From: Planctomycetaceae bacterium
GTDB lineage: Bacteria > Planctomycetota > Planctomycetia > Pirellulales > Thermoguttaceae
Assembly (NCBI GenBank): GCA_015062085.1
Contig: SUVI01000199.1
Location: 1 to 5,520, forward strand
Length of the DNA stretch: 5,520 nucleotides
Direction of reading: 5' to 3'
How positions within the stretch are numbered: position 1 is the first letter of the stretch; each line of letters starts with the position of its first letter. Made by a program: the position numbers and the translations under genes. Shown one piece after another: positions 1 to 5,520 of this stretch. The notes under the pieces were generated by a model, which ran no database searches, was not told where the DNA came from, and saw only the letters and a list, made by a program, of their open reading frames with translations.

Positions 1-144
1 TCCCTCAACTCCTCCCTCAACTCCTCCCTCAACTCCTCCCTCAACTCCTCCCTCAACTCCTCCCTCAACTCCTCCCTCAACTCCTCCCTCAACTCCTCCC
101 TCAACTCCTCCCTCAACTCCTCCCTCAGCGGCATCCTCAGCTGC
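1..144. repeat. 12-bp tandem repeat array at the 3' end of glgC
   Basis: Ten perfect head-to-tail copies of TCCCTCAACTCC (plus strand) fill 1-120, and the array is cut by the left edge of the window. Two decayed units in the same register follow: 121-132 matches the unit at 9 of 12 positions and 133-144 at 8 of 12. The second of these contains the glgC stop codon. On the strand transcribed with glgC the unit reads GGAGTTGAGGGA, so the glgC mRNA would have a purine-rich 3' tail with repeated GGGAGGAG. All three plus-strand frames are open through the array. On the minus strand one frame has a TGA in every unit, and this is the frame that follows on from glgC. Perfect identity among ten units points to recent slippage expansion, or to an assembly effect at a contig edge. 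I assign no function. Confidence 0.97.
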
Positions 145-1372
145 AGCAGCACTGACGCGTCACGATCGTGATCCCATTCTCGGTAACGTAAAATCCGCGC
201 GCCCGATCCAGCTCCGGATCAAATCCGATCTCCATTCCCGGTTCGATCTTCACTCCAGAATCCAGGATCGCACGGGAGATCCGCGCTTTTCTTCCTATCT
301 CGACGTCTGAAAAAAGGATCGATTCTTCCACCTGCGCGTAGCTATTGACCCGGCATCGGAATCCAAGTACGCTCCGATTCACGAACGCGCCTGAAATGAT
401 GGACCCGTTGCAGATCAGACTGTCCGTCGCCATGCCGATCCGCTCATCATGCGCAAAAACAAATTTCGGAGGCGGACAGTTCGGCTGGCAGGTCCAGATC
501 GGCCAGTGTCTGTCGTAAAGATTCAGCTGCGGATCTGCGTCGATCAAGTCCATATTCGCGTCAAAAAAGGCATCCAGTGTCCCAACGTCGCGCCAGTAGC
601 TCTCCGATTTCCGATTCTCATCATTAAACGGATGTGCGTAGACCGTGTACTGATCGATGACGGACGGAATGATATCGCCGCCGAAATCGTGCCGGCTGTT
701 TTCGTCCAGCGCGTCCTGGCAGAGTTTTTCAAAAAGGAACTCCGTATTGAAGACGTAGATCCCCATGGACGCAAGGCAATAGTCCGGCTGATTGGGGATC
801 TCTTTCGGAATGACGGGTTTCTCGGCAAATCCGATGACGCGGTTTGCCTCATCGACTTCCAGCACACCGAAACGCCGGGCTGCGGTACTCGTGGGAACGC
901 GCAGGGTACTGATCGTCAGGTCCGCATGATTTTCGATGTGTGTCTGAAGAAGCCGGCGGTAGTCCATTTTGTAAATGTGGTCGCCGGCAAGAATGACGAC
1001 GTACTTCGGACGCTCCCGCTCGATCGTGTAGATATTCTGGTAGACCGCGTCACCCGTCCCTTGGTACCAGTTTTCATCGATGCGCTGCTGCGGAGGCACG
1101 ATGTCGATGAACTGGCCAAGTTCACGCTGAAAGTACCGCTGCCATCCGAGATTCACGTGCCGATCGAGACTCATCGTCTTGTACTGCGTGAGCATGAGGA
1201 CTTTCCGTATCCCGCTGTTGAGGACATTGGAAAGCGTAAAGTCGATGATCCGGTAGGCTCCGCCGAACGGGACGGCCGGTTTCGCCCGGTCGCGGGTGAG
1301 GGGTTCGAGACGTGAACCTTTTCCTCCGGCCAGGATGATGGCCATGGTGTTTTCCGTAAGTGCTGAAGTCAT
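137..1372 (-). CDS. glgC: Glucose-1-phosphate adenylyltransferase (ADP-glucose pyrophosphorylase)
   Basis: This cytoplasmic enzyme makes ADP-glucose and pyrophosphate from ATP and glucose-1-phosphate, normally the committed and allosterically controlled step of bacterial glycogen synthesis. The 411 residues match the usual length (E. coli 431). The N-terminal nucleotidyltransferase domain (about 10-280) shows the nucleotide loop LAGGKGSRLEPLTRDRAKPAV (14-34), WYQGTGDAVYQN (102-113), LAGDHIYKMDY (128-138, Asp131 the probable metal ligand) and FAEKP (182-186, Lys185 the expected sugar-phosphate lysine). A left-handed beta-helix domain follows (about 300-400). The ATG at 1372 is chosen for family-like N-terminal length; AAGGA at 1383-1387 lies a rather long 10 bases upstream. 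A second ATG at 1345 (Met10) is possible. Position 39 is Ala (GGAYRIIDF) where E. coli has the activator lysine, so its allosteric control probably differs. The C-terminus departs from the family after VTR and ends QCCCS, next to a tandem repeat. No other glg gene is in the window. Confidence 0.97.
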   Translation of the reverse strand: MTSALTENTMAIILAGGKGSRLEPLTRDRAKPAVPFGGAYRIIDFTLSNVLNSGIRKVLMLTQYKTMSLDRHVNLGWQRYFQRELGQFIDIVPPQQRIDENWYQGTGDAVYQNIYTIERERPKYVVILAGDHIYKMDYRRLLQTHIENHADLTISTLRVPTSTAARRFGVLEVDEANRVIGFAEKPVIPKEIPNQPDYCLASMGIYVFNTEFLFEKLCQDALDENSRHDFGGDIIPSVIDQYTVYAHPFNDENRKSESYWRDVGTLDAFFDANMDLIDADPQLNLYDRHWPIWTCQPNCPPPKFVFAHDERIGMATDSLICNGSIISGAFVNRSVLGFRCRVNSYAQVEESILFSDVEIGRKARISRAILDSGVKIEPGMEIGFDPELDRARGFYVTENGITIVTRQCCCS

Positions 1373-1569
1373 GGGGTCTGAGTCCTTTTTAGGTATAAAG
1401 GGTCAAAATGGACAAAATAAAAAAAATGGAGACGCTTTAGTCTAGCTCAACAGTCAAATTGGAAAAAGAAAGCGGATTGCAGAACTCGGCATTTTGTGAA
1501 AGAAAAGAGTCAAAAATGACGAATTTTAAAATTTTTTGGGAAAAATTTAAAAAAACGGGTCCCCCCCCA
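1373..1569. other. A/T-rich spacer between divergent glgC and tRNA-Glu
   Basis: This non-coding stretch is rich in A and T tracts and ends in a run of eight C at 1561-1568. It includes an 8-bp A/T hairpin: arm 1529-1536, loop 1537-1540, arm 1541-1548. A tract of seven A at 1549-1555 lies upstream of the tRNA promoter and could bend DNA or act as a distal UP element. The glgC promoter must lie in this spacer. On the minus strand I see TTGACC, TTGTCC and TATACC elements (1392-1415), but none is properly spaced, so I do not call one. A 74-codon minus-strand frame crosses the spacer, the tRNA promoter and the first bases of the tRNA, and is unlikely to be a gene. Confidence 0.7.
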
Positions 1570-1597
1570 TTGACGAAATTTCGAAATATGGTATATT
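1570..1597 (+). promoter_or_regulatory. Sigma70-type promoter of tRNA-Glu
   Basis: TTGACG at 1570-1575 matches the -35 consensus at five of six positions. TATATT at 1592-1597 matches the -10 consensus at five of six, and the spacer is 16 bases. Transcription would begin near 1604, giving a leader of about 50 bases before the tRNA, to be removed by processing. The spacer contains a perfect 10-bp palindrome, CGAAATTTCG (1574-1583), which overlaps the last two bases of the -35 box. Confidence 0.7.
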
Positions 1598-1653
1598 GAT
1601 GCGCACTTGAGAGATGAAGGGAAAAGTTAAAACTTCCGATCATTTTTCTAAGT

Positions 1654-1725
1654 GGCCTCATCGTCTAGCGGTTAGGACACGGCCCTTTCAAGGCCGCGGC
1701 GCGGGTTCGATTCCCGCTGAGGTCA
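1654..1725 (+). tRNA. tRNA-Glu (anticodon TTC)
   Basis: The sequence folds into a full cloverleaf. The 7-bp acceptor stem is GGCCTCA (1654-1660) with TGAGGTC (1718-1724), including one G-T pair. The D arm contains TCGTCTAGCGGTTAGGAC. The anticodon stem is CGGCC (1680-1684) with GGCCG (1692-1696), around the loop CTTTCAA with TTC at 1687-1689. The T arm is GCGGG-TTCGATT-CCCGC (1701-1717). The discriminator base is A1725. CCA is not encoded (ATTCCG follows), so it must be added by tRNA nucleotidyltransferase. The molecule reads GAA, and GAG by wobble. It stands alone between its own promoter and terminator. Confidence 0.97.
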
Positions 1726-1730
1726 TTCCG

Positions 1731-1760
1731 AGACCTGCGTGTTGCGCGGGTCTTTTTTAT
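1731..1760 (+). terminator. Intrinsic terminator of tRNA-Glu
   Basis: AGACCTGCG (1731-1739) pairs with CGCGGGTCT (1745-1753) in a 9-bp stem with one T-G pair and a 5-base loop. A run of six T follows (1753-1758). It starts five bases after the tRNA, which separates the tRNA unit from pepF. Confidence 0.9.
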
Positions 1761-1940
1761 TTCTTGCAGAAAGTTTTCGTTTATGAAGAAGGTTCCTGAC
1801 CTGCAGCATTTCTAAAGTACCACTCTTCCAGGAATTCCATCAGAAATACCGCAAACCTTAAGTTTTTTGGCAAATCAGACCGATTCTGAAAGAAAACAAA
1901 ACGTAACCTTTTCAAAATTTACCGATCATGGAGGCCGGTC

Positions 1941-3746
1941 ATGGAAAATATTCAGAAAGTCCCGTCCCGCAGCGAAATCGCGCCGGAAGATAAATGGAAC
2001 GTGGAATCGATCTATGCGTCGATCGAGGCCTGGGAAGCTGATTTTGCACAGTGGGAAGAAAAGATCGCACAGTATGCAGCCTTCCGCGGAACGCTTGGAA
2101 ACGGAGCGGAAGCGGTGCGCCAATGCCTGGATTTCTGCTTTGCGATGGACCGTCAGTCGGAAAAACTTGCCGTTTACGCCTTTCTCCGCGTTTCGGAGGA
2201 TGCGGGAAACAGCGAATCGATGGCGCTTCGCGGAAAATTCATGAACGCGGCAAGCCGAGCCGGTCAGGAAGAGAGTTTTCTGTCTCCCGAACTGCTCGCA
2301 CTCTCGAATGAGACGCTCCAGTCGTACTTGGGATCGCCGATTTTGGCGGAGTATCAGCTTTGGCTGAAACGGCTCATCGAGGAAAAAGCGCACACGCTCA
2401 CGGAGGCGGAAGAGCGCATTCTTGCCATGCAGTCCGAAATGGCGCAGACGCCGTCCGCGACCTTTGACCAGCTGGTCGACGTAGACATGACGTTCGGGAC
2501 CATCACGAACCACCAGGGAGAGACGATGGAGCTGAGCCACGCCTCCTTCGGCGCTCTGCTCCGCGGAAAGAAGCGCGAAGTCCGAAAACAGACGTTTGAG
2601 CAGTTCTACGCCGGATTCGACGCACACAAAAACACGCTGGCGTCACTCTATGCCGGAAACATCCACCAGGATATTTTCTACGCGAAGGTCCGCAATTTCC
2701 AGTCCGCGCGGGAAGCTGCGCTTTTCGATGAACGCATTCCGGTTTCCGTCTACGACAATCTGGTGGAGACCGTGCACAAGTACCTGCCGAAACTCTACGA
2801 GTACTTCGAGATCCGCCGTCAGGTCATGGGGCTGGATTCCATCCACATGTACGATACGTACGTCCCGATGTTTCAGGACGCCGAGGTCAACATTCCGTGG
2901 GATGATGCGGTCGAACTGACGCTGGAGGCGGTGAAGCCTCTGGGAGAAGAGTACGTTTCCGCACTGAGCCGCGGCCTGAAGATCGACCGGTGGTGCGACA
3001 GGTACGAGAATCGCGGGAAAGACAGCGGCGCGTTCAGCGGCGGGGGCTACGACACGTTCCCGTTCATTCTCATGAACTACCGGAAAGACTCGCTCGACAG
3101 TGTCTTCACGCTCGTCCACGAAGCCGGGCATTCGATGCACTCCTACCTCACGCGGAAGAACCAGCCGTACATTCACGGGGACTACAAAATTTTCGTTGCG
3201 GAAGTCGCCAGCACGTTCAACGAGCAGCTTCTGCTCCGTCATCTGCTCCAGACGCAGCCGGAACGCCGTCAGAGACTGAATCTCATCAACAAAGCGATCG
3301 ACGAGATCCGCGGAACGATCTTCCGTCAGACCATGTTCGCGGAATTCGAGCGCGACACCCACGCTGCCGCGGAAGCCGGCGAACCGATGACGCTGGAATT
3401 CTTCCTTTCGACCTACAGGAAACTTCTGGAGCTTTACTTCGGTCCCGATTTCGCGCTGGATGAGCTTCTGTCTCTGGAAGGTCTCCGGATCCCGCACTTC
3501 TACCGCGCCTTCTACGTTTACAAATACGCGATCGGTCTCTCGGCCTCCATCGCACTTTCGAGGAGAGTACTGGAAGGCGGAGAAAAGGAACTCGCGGACT
3601 ACCTCGGCTTCCTTTCCGGCGGAAGTTCCAAAGAACCGCTGGAACTGCTCCTCGGCGCAGGCGTCGACATGCGGAGACCAGAACCGATCGCGGCCGCACT
3701 GGATCACTTCAGCGAACTGGTCGATGAATTGAAGAAAGAGATCTGA
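1941..3746 (+). CDS. pepF: Oligoendopeptidase F, M3-family zinc metallopeptidase
   Basis: This is probably a cytoplasmic enzyme that cuts short peptides (bradykinin-sized in characterised PepF proteins) for peptide recycling or nutrition. The 601 residues match the family length. No signal peptide or membrane segment is visible. The helical N-terminal part (about 1-200) leads into the M3 catalytic domain (about 205-585). Active-site features are HEAGH (393-397; His393 and His397 as zinc ligands, Glu394 as catalytic base) and Glu421 in AEVASTFNE as the third ligand. Other PepF hallmarks are RYENRGKDSGAFSGGGYDTFPFILMNY (354-380), the tyrosine-rich IPHFYRAFYVYKYAIG (517-532) and the tail PLELLLGAGVDMRRPEPIAAAL. 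All key residues are present, so the enzyme should be active. The ATG start is supported by GGAGG at 1930-1934, six bases upstream. No clear promoter is visible in 1761-1929, but the tRNA terminator upstream implies one. The assignment to PepF rather than a thimet or Dcp subgroup is secure by motif style; its natural substrates are unknown. Confidence 0.97.
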   Translation: MENIQKVPSRSEIAPEDKWNVESIYASIEAWEADFAQWEEKIAQYAAFRGTLGNGAEAVRQCLDFCFAMDRQSEKLAVYAFLRVSEDAGNSESMALRGKFMNAASRAGQEESFLSPELLALSNETLQSYLGSPILAEYQLWLKRLIEEKAHTLTEAEERILAMQSEMAQTPSATFDQLVDVDMTFGTITNHQGETMELSHASFGALLRGKKREVRKQTFEQFYAGFDAHKNTLASLYAGNIHQDIFYAKVRNFQSAREAALFDERIPVSVYDNLVETVHKYLPKLYEYFEIRRQVMGLDSIHMYDTYVPMFQDAEVNIPWDDAVELTLEAVKPLGEEYVSALSRGLKIDRWCDRYENRGKDSGAFSGGGYDTFPFILMNYRKDSLDSVFTLVHEAGHSMHSYLTRKNQPYIHGDYKIFVAEVASTFNEQLLLRHLLQTQPERRQRLNLINKAIDEIRGTIFRQTMFAEFERDTHAAAEAGEPMTLEFFLSTYRKLLELYFGPDFALDELLSLEGLRIPHFYRAFYVYKYAIGLSASIALSRRVLEGGEKELADYLGFLSGGSSKEPLELLLGAGVDMRRPEPIAAALDHFSELVDELKKEI

Positions 3747-3764
3747 TCCAACCGGAACTCCAGG

Positions 3765-3818
3765 TCGGTCAACGCCAAATCGGTCAACGCCAAATCGGTC
3801 AACGCCAAATCGGTCAAC
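3765..3818. repeat. 15-bp tandem repeat just after pepF
   Basis: Three perfect copies of TCGGTCAACGCCAAA occupy 3765-3779, 3780-3794 and 3795-3809. A partial copy, TCGGTCAAC (3810-3818), runs directly into the first arm of the terminator. The array starts 18 bases after the pepF stop codon and is in register with the pepF frame, where each unit would read SVNAK. It has no dyad symmetry and does not look like a binding-site array; slippage duplication is the simplest explanation. Confidence 0.95.
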
Positions 3819-3873
3819 TCCCGAAACGCTCTTCAGGATCCATTTTTCGAAGAGTTTTCGGGAGTTTTTCTTT
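3816..3873 (+). terminator. Intrinsic terminator of pepF
   Basis: AACTCCCGAAA (3816-3826) pairs with TTTCGGGAGTT (3856-3866) over 11 bp. After a small internal loop (CG opposite T), CTCTTC (3829-3834) pairs with GAAGAG (3849-3854) over 6 bp around a 14-base loop. The tail TTTTTCTTT (3865-3873) supplies the U-tract. The opposite strand has no U-tract at the matching place, so this hairpin serves pepF and not the convergent transporter gene. Confidence 0.88.
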
Positions 3874-4065
3874 GGCTCATCCGATCCGCCCCAAAATCTG
3901 ATCCGGTTCCGGCAGCAGAAAGGTCAGGGAACGTCCCCAGACGCGGATCCCACAAAAAATACAAAAAAACACAAAACGGAATTTTTAAATTTTCAAATCG
4001 CTTCGAGACATTCGCATCTTTGCGTGAATTTCGTGTTTAAAAATTTCCATTCCTTCGGCTCCAGT
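3874..4065. other. Intergenic region between convergent pepF and MFS gene
   Basis: No gene is supported here. The pepF-proximal half (3874-3950) has coding-like base composition. On the minus strand a 31-codon GTG frame (3877-3972) would read GIRVWGRSLTFLLPEPDQIL in its middle, possibly a gene relic, but it has no ribosome binding site and starts in homopolymer DNA. The rest is A/T-rich with A tracts at 3953-3976. Confidence 0.5.
3963..4048 (-). terminator. Possible terminator of the MFS transporter gene
   Basis: In the minus-strand transcript, GGAAATTTTTAAA (4048-4036) can pair with TTTAAAAATTCC (3989-3978) over 12 bp with one bulged base. After one G comes TTTTGTGTTTTTTT (3976-3963), a U-rich tail. 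The position, 18 bases after the transporter stop codon, is right. However, the stem is mostly A/T and the loop is about 46 bases, so this is tentative. Confidence 0.35.
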
Positions 4066-5451
4066 TTATTCGGTCTGTTCCGAAAGTTGACGTTTCCGTG
4101 CGATCCCGGATGCAGTAAAAATCGGAAGCGAGAGCAGCAGACGCACGCACAGGAAAACCGTAAAGACCAGAATATAGTGGTCCAAAAGTCCGGGAAATCG
4201 ATCAAAGATGCTCTTTCCGAAAAATGTACCGCAAATACCGCCGACACCGCTGAGAAATCCGTAGACGGCAGGCCTGGACACTTTGTCCGGTCCGGCATGA
4301 TCCATCAGAAATTTCGGCAGGGCGACATTCAACCCCACATAAAAGATCCAGACCGCAGAGGCACCATACAAAAACAGGATATTCGGCATCAGGGCCGCGG
4401 CAATATAGAAAAGATACGCGAACGCCGTCAGGATCTGAGACAGCCCCATGACCCGCAGTGTTCCCAGCCTATCTGTCCATTTCCCAGCAAACGACGCAGC
4501 CAGGATCTGTCCTCCGCGAGTCATGAACGTCAGTCCGGCAACGACCCAAAGCATGAACAGACCGTCTCTATTCGTGATCGTGTACTGAAATTTACTCCGG
4601 ATCGGCTGTTCTGCCTGCGTAAAAAACGCGAACAGAATTCCATACAATAAGACCCATCGGAAGACCGGATCTTTCAGCGGGCTCCACAACTCCCCAACAA
4701 AACGGCAAAACAGACGTTCCTTCCCGGAAGAGACCGCCGGAAGCTCTTCGGCATTCCGCTCTCCAGTTTCTTTCAGATCCGGTCCAGCATCGGTTTCCGC
4801 ACTCCGATTTGGGAGCTTCCGCAAGAACCAGACACTGCCTCCCGAAAAGATCCCGGCACAAAAAAGAAATCCGGGGTAAATATGCCAGAGATACTCCGCT
4901 GGAAATTCTCTGCCGAAATAGATCTCCCGGAACGAATTGATCAAAATGCCGCACAGAAAAAAGACGCAGACTTCCCCCGTAAGACGCCATCGTTCTCTCA
5001 GCGCGAAAAAACGGCCCAAACTTTTTCTGTGAAACAGGGACTTCACCCACACGAGAAGAGTCACGTACGCCAGATTTTCGCAAATATTGCTCGTGTACCA
5101 TAAAATCAGGAACGGACACACAAAATATGCGGCATTTTCCCGGGAAAACCAACAGATCAGAGCAGCCGCACACAGACACACAGCCTGAAGCAGGTAAAGA
5201 CCAACGCAGAGCGAACGGCAATTCGGGCACATTTTCTGAAGGATGGGGGAAAAGATCCGAAACAGATTCCCAACGATCGGCGCAATGAATGCGTGCATGG
5301 AGGCCGTTCCCCATGGAAGACCGCCCCAATGCGTGAGCAGGAGAAGGACTGCTATCCCGCTCGCAAATGCATTGCCGAGGCTCCATACTGCACTGGAAAG
5401 ATAAAAGGCATGCCTGAAATTTTTCTTTTCCAATGCCGTAGATCCGCTCAA
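4066..5451 (-). CDS. MFS (major facilitator superfamily) transporter, substrate unknown
   Basis: This 461-residue inner-membrane protein has the hydrophobic pattern of a 12-helix MFS carrier. Rough helices are 15-40, 49-70, 81-102, 108-136, 158-174, 190-210, then 264-279, 297-315, 331-355, 357-379, 395-413 and 424-446. A polar, probably cytoplasmic loop (211-255, rich in E, K, R and S) separates the two halves. The loop between helices 8 and 9 carries a motif A-like GKWTDRLGTLRV (323-334). GRFFALRERW (146-155), between helices 4 and 5, is a basic loop that I associate with uncharacterised MFS proteins of planctomycete-like bacteria. The N-terminal half is rich in Cys. No substrate can be read from the sequence. 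The start is a TTG chosen because a strong ribosome site lies five bases upstream and helix 1 then begins at a normal position; the next in-frame ATG (Met52) would remove helix 1. The gene converges on pepF and is not linked to it functionally. Confidence 0.9.
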   Translation of the reverse strand: MSGSTALEKKNFRHAFYLSSAVWSLGNAFASGIAVLLLLTHWGGLPWGTASMHAFIAPIVGNLFRIFSPILQKMCPNCRSLCVGLYLLQAVCLCAAALICWFSRENAAYFVCPFLILWYTSNICENLAYVTLLVWVKSLFHRKSLGRFFALRERWRLTGEVCVFFLCGILINSFREIYFGREFPAEYLWHIYPGFLFCAGIFSGGSVWFLRKLPNRSAETDAGPDLKETGERNAEELPAVSSGKERLFCRFVGELWSPLKDPVFRWVLLYGILFAFFTQAEQPIRSKFQYTITNRDGLFMLWVVAGLTFMTRGGQILAASFAGKWTDRLGTLRVMGLSQILTAFAYLFYIAAALMPNILFLYGASAVWIFYVGLNVALPKFLMDHAGPDKVSRPAVYGFLSGVGGICGTFFGKSIFDRFPGLLDHYILVFTVFLCVRLLLSLPIFTASGIARKRQLSEQTE

Positions 5452-5456
5452 AATAT

Positions 5457-5462
5457 CCTCCC
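5457..5462 (-). promoter_or_regulatory. Ribosome binding site that fixes the TTG start of the MFS gene
   Basis: GGGAGG on the minus strand lies five bases before TTG (5449-5451). An ATG at 5474-5476 lies further upstream but is in another reading frame and has no spaced Shine-Dalgarno sequence (its G run touches the ATG). The TTG is therefore the better start. No convincing promoter is visible in the remaining 5477-5520. Confidence 0.8.
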
Positions 5463-5520
5463 GATCTGAAAATCATCCCCTAATTTTATCTTCATGCACC
5501 CTCTAATATTGGGACTGGTC

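Noticed and set aside
1..127. CRISPR array
   Set aside because: The 12-bp units are contiguous with no spacers, so this is a simple tandem repeat.
449..1315. Plus-strand open frame of 288 codons across glgC
   Set aside because: It lies antisense to the well-conserved glgC in a frame kept open by that gene's codon use, and has no recognisable protein motif.
1437..1661. Minus-strand open frame of 74 codons upstream of glgC
   Set aside because: It begins inside the tRNA, crosses the tRNA promoter and runs through A/T-rich low-complexity DNA; the translation has no domain.
1718..1760. Integration (att) site at the tRNA 3' end
   Set aside because: There is no integrase gene and no second copy of the tRNA 3' end in the window.
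1867..1895. pepF promoter at TTGGCA
   Set aside because: A -35-like TTGGCA is present at 1867-1872, but the bases at -10 spacing (AAGAAA) do not resemble a -10 box.
1867..2244. Plus-strand frame of 125 codons overlapping the pepF start
   Set aside because: Out of frame with pepF and composed of Arg/Ser-rich shadow sequence. pepF has the proper ribosome site and conserved protein.
2643..3707. Minus-strand open frame of 354 codons inside pepF
   Set aside because: An antisense shadow of the pepF catalytic domain, with no family-like motif in its translation.
4024..4650. Plus-strand frame of 208 codons opposite the transporter 3' end
   Set aside because: Polar, low-information translation antisense to clear transmembrane helices, with no domain.
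4592..5476. Minus-strand frame of 294 codons starting with ATG upstream of the transporter
   Set aside because: It overlaps the MFS gene in another frame, lacks the hydrophobic helix pattern, and the ATG has no properly spaced ribosome site.

Overview
The window holds three protein genes and one tRNA gene from a bacterial chromosome. In order they are: glgC on the minus strand (ADP-glucose pyrophosphorylase, 137-1372), tRNA-Glu(UUC) on the plus strand (1654-1725), pepF on the plus strand (M3-family oligoendopeptidase F, 1941-3746), and a major facilitator superfamily (MFS) transporter on the minus strand (4066-5451). By eye the coding DNA is moderately GC-rich and the intergenic DNA strongly A/T-rich. 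The GlgC sequence type and the loop motif GRFFALRER of the transporter remind me of Planctomycetes and related PVC bacteria. That is an impression from protein style only, and no taxonomic marker is present.

Layout. glgC and the tRNA gene diverge from an A/T-rich spacer (1373-1653) that carries a recognisable sigma70-type promoter for the tRNA. The tRNA ends in a strong intrinsic terminator, so pepF, about 180 bases further on, must have its own promoter. pepF and the transporter gene converge on 3747-4065, which contains a 15-bp tandem repeat, a long terminator hairpin for pepF and a weaker A/T-rich hairpin that could end the transporter transcript. No two genes form an operon. Glycogen synthesis, translation, peptide turnover and transport simply lie side by side, which is typical of sparse chromosomal core sequence.

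The unusual content is in the 3' ends rather than the genes. Ten perfect copies of a 12-bp unit start just after the glgC stop codon and run off the left edge, and degenerate units of the same period cover the stop codon itself. Three perfect copies of a different, 15-bp unit start 18 bases after the pepF stop, in the pepF reading frame, which then stays open for 97 codons beyond its TGA. These look like slippage products at gene ends. I see no CRISPR array, transposase, phage gene, toxin-antitoxin pair or recognisable defence system, and nothing here convincingly amounts to a new biological system.
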